Positions 59,303 through 64,000 of a stretch of DNA of 64,000 nt are shown here, one piece after another. Positions within the stretch are counted from its first letter, which is position 1. The number at the start of each line of letters is the position of its first letter. The DNA lies in NCBI RefSeq assembly GCF_003391395.1, contig NZ_CP024190.1:6138001-6202000 (forward strand). Direction: 5' to 3'. The stretch is from Mycobacterium marinum (GTDB lineage Bacteria > Actinomycetota > Actinomycetes > Mycobacteriales > Mycobacteriaceae). The position numbers and the translations under genes were made by a program. The notes below the pieces were generated by a model, which saw only the letters and a list, made by a program, of their open reading frames with translations, ran no database searches and was not told the origin of the DNA.

Positions 59303-62300
59303 ATGGTGGTGACGCCCGAGATCCCCGCGCACTATCTGTTGTCGAGCGCCGCACCCAACCCGCGCACCCTGATCGACATCATCTACGAGACGGCCGCGCG
59401 GTACCCGGACGCCGCGGCGATCGACGATGGAACAGTTCAGCTCACCTACAGCGAGCTGGTCGAAGACATGGAGGCCAGCGTGGCCTGGCTCGCCGCCAGG
59501 GGCGTGGGCCGGGGCGATCGGATCGGCATCCGGATGCCATCCGGCAGCTATGGGCTGTACACCGCGATCCTGGCGATACTTGCCGCCGGCGCGGCCTACG
59601 TGCCCGTCGACGCCGATGATCCCGACGAGCGCGCCGAGCTGGTCTTCGGGGAAGCCAACGTGGTCGCGGTGATCACCGAGGGCGGCATCGAGCGAACACT
59701 CGGGGCGTCGCGCGGCTGGCGCGCCGGGGCGCCGCTGGTTCGAGACGACGCCTGGATCATCTTCACCTCCGGATCCACCGGTACCCCCAAAGGCGTTGCC
59801 GTCACCCACCGCAATGCCGCCGCGTTCGTCGATGCCGAAGCCCAGATGTTCCTGCAAGATAACCCGATTGGCCCCGGCGACCGGGTGCTGGCCGGTTTGT
59901 CGGTCGCCTTCGACGCATCGTGTGAGGAGATGTGGCTGGCCTGGCGCCACGGCGCCTGTCTGGTCCCCGCGCCGCGATCGCTGGTGCGCAGCGGGATGGA
60001 CCTGGGGCCCTGGCTGGTGACCCGCGACGTGACCGTGGTTTCGACCGTGCCGTCGTTGGCCGCGCTGTGGCCGGCGGAGGCACTCGAAGCGGTGCGGCTG
60101 TTGATCTTTGGCGGCGAGGCGTGCCCTCCGGAATTGGCCGAGCGGCTCGCGGTGGATGGCCGGGAACTGTGGAACACCTACGGCCCGACCGAAGCCACCG
60201 TGGTCGCGTGCGCCGCCCGGCTCGACGGCACCGGGCCGATCAGCATCGGGCTGCCGTTGCCGGGGTGGGACCTGGCCGTCGTCGACGCCAACGGTCAGCC
60301 GGTCGGCTACGGCGAGGTCGGCGAGCTGGTGATCGGTGGGGTGGGGTTGGCCCGCTACCTCGACAGCGACAAAGACGCCGAAAAGTACGCCTCGATGCCG
60401 TCCCTGGATTGGACGCGCGCCTACCGCAGCGGCGACCTGGTGCGCCTCGAACGTGACGGGCTCTACTTCTGCGGGCGCGGCGACGACCAGGTCAAAGTGG
60501 GTGGCCGGCGCATCGAGTTGGGTGAGGTCGACTCGGCGTTGGTCCACCTGGCCGGAGTCAGCGGCGGCGCGGCCGCCGTGCGCCGCACCGCCACCGGCAC
60601 GCCGGTGCTGGTCGGATACGTGGTCAGCGCCGATCCCGCGTTCGACATCGCCGCGGCACGCCGTCAACTCGCCGAACATCTGCCCGCCGCGCTGGTACCG
60701 CGCCTGGTGCAAATCGACGAGCTGCCCACCCGCACGTCGGGCAAAGTCGACCGCGATGCGCTGCCCTGGCCGCCGCCCGGCAGCAGCGACACCGAAGAGA
60801 CACCCGATCTGGCCGGCACGACGGGTTGGCTGGCCGGAATGTGGCGTGACCTGCTCGGCGCCGCCATCTCCGGCCCGGAGGCCGACTTCTTTGCACTCGG
60901 CGGCGGCTCGCTGGCGGCCGCGCAGCTGGTCGCCATGCTGCGCCACCAGTATCCGCAGGTCACCGTCGCCGATCTGTATGACCATCCCCGGCTCGGATCG
61001 CTGGCCGGGTTCCTCGATGAGCTCGGGCCGCCGCCGCAGGTTGACGAACGTGTCGTTGGCCCCACCCCCCGGCTGACCCAACTGATCCAGACGGCCGCGG
61101 CGATACCGCTGACCACCTTGGCGGCGTTGCCGTGGGTGACCTGGCTGGCGGTGGGCAACAACATCGCCCATGACTTGCACCTGGTGCCGTGGACCGTGTC
61201 GGTGAACTGGTGGCTGATCGTCGTGGCGTTCGTCGCGTTCGTGACACCGTTGGGCCGGATGGGCATCGCGGTGCTGTGTGCACGCATCCTGCTGCGCAAG
61301 GTGACACCGGGCAGCTATCCCCGCGGCGGATCGGTACACCTTCGGGTGTGGTTCGCCGAGCGGCTGGCCGAGGCCAGCGGGGCCGAAAACATGGCCGGGG
61401 CCCCGTGGCTGGTCTACTACGCCCGCGCGCTGGGCGCCGACATCGGCAAGGGCGTCGACCTGCAGGCGATGCCGCCGGTCACCGGACTACTGACGGTGGG
61501 GCACCGCAGCGCGATCGAGCCCGAGGTGGACCTGTGCGGACACTGGATCGACGGCGACGTGTTTCACGTCGGCGCCATCACGATCGGCAACGACGCAACG
61601 ATCGGGTCGCGAACCACGCTGTTGCCCGGCGCGGTGGTCGGCAAGAACGCCGATGTGGCACCCGGCTCCGGGGTGATCGACAAGATCAAGAACGGCCAGT
61701 ACTGGAAGGGGTCACCCGCGGCCAAATCGGGCCGGGTCAATCACCCGTGGCCGGACCAGCGACCGCCGCGCCGAGGGCAGTGGGTGGCCGTGTACGGGTT
61801 GACCTCGCTGCTGCTTGCCGGTCTGCCGCTGCTGGCCGCGGTCACCGGCCTTGCGGTGATCGCGGCGGCGGTCCGGCACACCCGCAGCCTGTCCCAGGCG
61901 GTGCTGCCGGCGCTGTTGTGGACCCCGGTCGCGACGCTGGCCGCCACCGCCGTCTACGTGCTGGTGACGGTGCTGGCGGTGCGCGCGATGTCGATCGGGC
62001 TGCGCGCGGGCTACCACCCGGTACGCAGCCGGACGGGCTGGCAACTGTGGACGACCGAGCGGCTGATGGACGCTGCCCGCAACTATCTGTTCCCGCTGTA
62101 TGCCAGCCTGCTGACACCGATCTGGCTGCGGATACTGGGCGCCAAGGTCGGCCGCGGCACCGAGATCTCCACCGCCCTGGTGATCCCCAAGTTCACCGTG
62201 ATCGAGGATGGGGCGTTCCTGGCCGACGACACCATGGTCGCCGCATACGAACTGGGCGGCGGCTGGATATATGCCGCGCCGACGACGGTGGGCCGGCGGG

Positions 62301-63229
62301 CGTTCTTGGGCAATTCGGGCATCACCCAACCGGGCCGCCGCGTCCCCGACGACGGGCTGGTGGCGGTGCTGTCGGCTACGCCGCCCAAGGCCAAACGCGG
62401 CTCCTCCTGGTTGGGCAGCCCGCCAATGAGGTTGCGGCGCAAGCCCGCCGAAGCCGATGCCGCGACCACCTTTGAACCGCCCCTGCGGTTGAAGCTGATG
62501 CGGGCCGCGGTGGAGACATGCCGGCTGCTCCCCATGATGGTGACGGTCGCGATCGGCCTGGCCGTGCTGGGCGGTCTGCAGGCGGTGGTGTTGGCGTTCG
62601 GGCCGTCAGGGATTTGGTGGGCCGCGCTGCTGGGCGGATTGGTTCTGCTGGCCGCCGGTGCCGTCGCCGGGGTGATCTCGGTCGTGGTGAAATGGCTGGT
62701 TGTCGGCCGGATCAAGACCAGCGAATATCCCCTGTGGTCGTCGTTCGTGTGGCGCAACGAACTGGCCGATACGTTCGTCGAAACCGTCGCGGCTCCGTGG
62801 TTCGCCCGCGCGGCCGGCGGCACACCCGTGCTGAACATGTGGCTGCGTGGCCTGGGGGCCCACATCGGCCGTGGGGTGTGGTGTGAAAGTTACTGGCTGC
62901 CGGAGGCGGACCTGGTGACCCTCGGCGCGGGATCCACCGTCAACCGCGGCTGCGTGGTGCAGACCCATCTCTTCCACGACCGAATCATGCGGATGGACAG
63001 CGTCGTTCTGGAACCCGGCGCGACCCTCGGCCCGCATTGTGTGGCGTTGCCCGCGGCCCGGTTGGGCTCGGGCGCCACGGTCGGTCCGGCCTCACTTGTT
63101 GTCCGCGGCGACGAGGTACCCGGGTCGACGCGCTGGCAGGGCAATCCGATCAGGCCGTGGCAGACTCGCCGCAAGAAGTCCAGCGGCACAAAACAATCCG
63201 AAGGCGGCGCAAAGGACACTGCCGCGTGA
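59303..63229 (+). CDS. Pls/PosA-type single-module NRPS with membrane acyltransferase domains
   Basis: A 1308-residue protein with the layout of epsilon-poly-L-lysine synthetase (Pls). An adenylation domain (IIFTSGSTGTPKG near 152, NTYGPTEAT, YRSGDLVRL, lysine in TSGKVDRDAL) is followed by a carrier domain with DFFALGGGSLAAAQL (phosphopantetheine Ser about 536). The remaining 750 residues alternate transmembrane helices with soluble hexapeptide-repeat acyltransferase-like domains (IGNDATIGSRTTLLPGA, FLADDTMVA, LGAGSTVNRGC). Pls-type enzymes polymerise one amino acid without a condensation domain. The amino acid is not predicted here. Overlap with the next gene (GTGA) couples it to an M1 aminopeptidase. 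A GTG at 59306 is an alternative start. Confidence 0.87.
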   Translation: MVVTPEIPAHYLLSSAAPNPRTLIDIIYETAARYPDAAAIDDGTVQLTYSELVEDMEASVAWLAARGVGRGDRIGIRMPSGSYGLYTAILAILAAGAAYVPVDADDPDERAELVFGEANVVAVITEGGIERTLGASRGWRAGAPLVRDDAWIIFTSGSTGTPKGVAVTHRNAAAFVDAEAQMFLQDNPIGPGDRVLAGLSVAFDASCEEMWLAWRHGACLVPAPRSLVRSGMDLGPWLVTRDVTVVSTVPSLAALWPAEALEAVRLLIFGGEACPPELAERLAVDGRELWNTYGPTEATVVACAARLDGTGPISIGLPLPGWDLAVVDANGQPVGYGEVGELVIGGVGLARYLDSDKDAEKYASMPSLDWTRAYRSGDLVRLERDGLYFCGRGDDQVKVGGRRIELGEVDSALVHLAGVSGGAAAVRRTATGTPVLVGYVVSADPAFDIAAARRQLAEHLPAALVPRLVQIDELPTRTSGKVDRDALPWPPPGSSDTEETPDLAGTTGWLAGMWRDLLGAAISGPEADFFALGGGSLAAAQLVAMLRHQYPQVTVADLYDHPRLGSLAGFLDELGPPPQVDERVVGPTPRLTQLIQTAAAIPLTTLAALPWVTWLAVGNNIAHDLHLVPWTVSVNWWLIVVAFVAFVTPLGRMGIAVLCARILLRKVTPGSYPRGGSVHLRVWFAERLAEASGAENMAGAPWLVYYARALGADIGKGVDLQAMPPVTGLLTVGHRSAIEPEVDLCGHWIDGDVFHVGAITIGNDATIGSRTTLLPGAVVGKNADVAPGSGVIDKIKNGQYWKGSPAAKSGRVNHPWPDQRPPRRGQWVAVYGLTSLLLAGLPLLAAVTGLAVIAAAVRHTRSLSQAVLPALLWTPVATLAATAVYVLVTVLAVRAMSIGLRAGYHPVRSRTGWQLWTTERLMDAARNYLFPLYASLLTPIWLRILGAKVGRGTEISTALVIPKFTVIEDGAFLADDTMVAAYELGGGWIYAAPTTVGRRAFLGNSGITQPGRRVPDDGLVAVLSATPPKAKRGSSWLGSPPMRLRRKPAEADAATTFEPPLRLKLMRAAVETCRLLPMMVTVAIGLAVLGGLQAVVLAFGPSGIWWAALLGGLVLLAAGAVAGVISVVVKWLVVGRIKTSEYPLWSSFVWRNELADTFVETVAAPWFARAAGGTPVLNMWLRGLGAHIGRGVWCESYWLPEADLVTLGAGSTVNRGCVVQTHLFHDRIMRMDSVVLEPGATLGPHCVALPAARLGSGATVGPASLVVRGDEVPGSTRWQGNPIRPWQTRRKKSSGTKQSEGGAKDTAA

Positions 63230-64000
63230 AAGCATCCGCCAAGATGCCGAAGAAAGCTATCAAAATCATCGATCCATACCTGCCCCAGAACGGCAACTTC
63301 GGCTACCGGGTTTCACGCTACGAGCTGGACCTGGAATACAAGGTTGCGATCAACCGACTGTCGGGAACGGCGACGATCACCGCGGTGACCCTGACCGAGT
63401 TGCAGGAATTCACCCTCGATCTATCCGATGCGCTGTCGGTGTCGAAGGTGTTGGTCAACGGCAAGCGCGTCGCGCGCTTTGCCAGCCGCAACGGCAAGTT
63501 GCGCATCGGGTTGACCTCGAAGCTGGCTACCGGAGTGGCGTTTTCGGTTCTCGTGCGTTACAGCGGAGCGCCGCGGCCCCTGCAAACACTCTGGGGTGAA
63601 GTCGGATTCGAGGAACTGACCGAAGGGGCGCTGGTGGCCGGCCAACCCAACGGTGCGGCCTCGTGGTTTCCGTGTAACGACCATCCCAGCGCGAAAGCGG
63701 CGTTTCGCATCCAGATCAGCACCGAGAGCTCCTACCGGGCGATTGCCAACGGCAAGCTCGTCGGGCAGCGGGTACGGGCGTCACAGACCGTGTGGACCTA
63801 CGAGCAGCCCGAACCCACCTCGACCTACCTGATCACCCTCCAGGTCGGCGTCTACGTCATGGCCCGGATGTCCAGGTCCCCGGTGCCGATCAGGGCGGCG
63901 CTGCCCGAACGGCTGCGCTGCGAGTTCGACCACGACTTCGCCGGGCAGCCGGCGATGATGCAGTTGTTCATCGATCTGTTCGGCCCGTATCCGCTGGCGA
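63226..64000 (+). CDS. M1-family metallo-aminopeptidase (3' truncated by window end)
   Basis: The frame is open from GTG 63226 to the end of the window. The first 258 residues are the N-terminal beta-sandwich domain of M1 (aminopeptidase N/ERAP-like) enzymes: ALTLDLSDAL-like strands, AGQPNGAASWFPCNDHP, PTSTYLITLQVG and LFGPYPLA. The GAMEN and HExxH zinc motifs would lie beyond base 64000, so catalytic competence cannot be judged. GTG overlaps the Pls-like stop (GTGA), indicating coupled synthesis. It could trim or degrade the amino-acid polymer or conjugate made by its partner; this is inference. Confidence 0.85.
   Translation, partial: MKASAKMPKKAIKIIDPYLPQNGNFGYRVSRYELDLEYKVAINRLSGTATITAVTLTELQEFTLDLSDALSVSKVLVNGKRVARFASRNGKLRIGLTSKLATGVAFSVLVRYSGAPRPLQTLWGEVGFEELTEGALVAGQPNGAASWFPCNDHPSAKAAFRIQISTESSYRAIANGKLVGQRVRASQTVWTYEQPEPTSTYLITLQVGVYVMARMSRSPVPIRAALPERLRCEFDHDFAGQPAMMQLFIDLFGPYPLA

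Noticed and set aside
59198..61339. Minus-strand 713-codon open frame
   Set aside because: It is the antisense shadow of the Pls-like gene, high in His/Gly/Arg/Gln, as expected of GC-rich antisense frames.

Overview
The window is chromosomal DNA of a high-GC actinobacterium, almost certainly a slow-growing Mycobacterium outside the M. tuberculosis complex. The evidence is a PE/PPE pair, an LpqH-family lipoprotein, LucA, mycolata-type lipid enzymes, WS/DGAT acyltransferases, and gene order that follows M. tuberculosis Rv3710 (leuA) to about Rv3742c with several insertions. Family assignments rest on reading motifs and remembered relatives; no search was run.

Layout. (1) 1-3249: the end of an ABC exporter gene, a large dioxygenase-like gene of unknown role, then a regulatory region with a 12-bp tandem repeat and a leucine leader peptide. 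(2) 3250-11578: housekeeping block of leuA, a TetR/membrane-protein operon with clear operators, a DnaQ-like exonuclease, murT-gatD (peptidoglycan amidation), ebfC-like gene-recR, the amidase Ami1 and an SRPBCC protein. (3) 11643-19120: a flavoprotein/methyltransferase pair resembling the tuberculostearate genes, a LapA-like protein, dnaX, aspartate aminotransferase, SRP RNA, tRNA-Ser(GGA) and lucA. (4) 19152-26685: enoyl-CoA hydratase, LpqH paralog, then an accessory cluster of a TPR protein coupled to a CHAT (caspase-like) protease, a small membrane protein, and two coupled large proteins of unknown function. This is my main candidate for an undescribed system. (5) 26726-37726: DapB-fold oxidoreductase, intact cutinase, epimerase, PPOX protein, and two roughly 1,056-residue paralogs joining a class III cyclase domain to an AAA/TPR signalling module, flanking an AhpD-like pair. 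(6) 37973-45289: PE/PPE, primase-polymerase and LigC facing each other, a repeat-tailed protein, a P450 and a DUF2330-like protein. (7) 45309-58111: lipid genes, namely Nudix, two WS/DGATs, SDRs, a PlsC acyltransferase, a frameshifted fadD15-like gene, an AraC regulator and a Baeyer-Villiger monooxygenase. (8) 58146-64000: hydroxyacid dehydrogenase, then a poly-lysine-synthetase-like (Pls) megaenzyme coupled to an M1 aminopeptidase that runs off the window.

A recurring pattern is a -10 hexamer of the form TANNNT or CANNNT ending exactly 6 or 7 nt before the start codon with no ribosome binding site. This is the arrangement of leaderless mycobacterial transcripts. It fits at least fifteen starts here, decides several of them, and includes the leu leader peptide itself.
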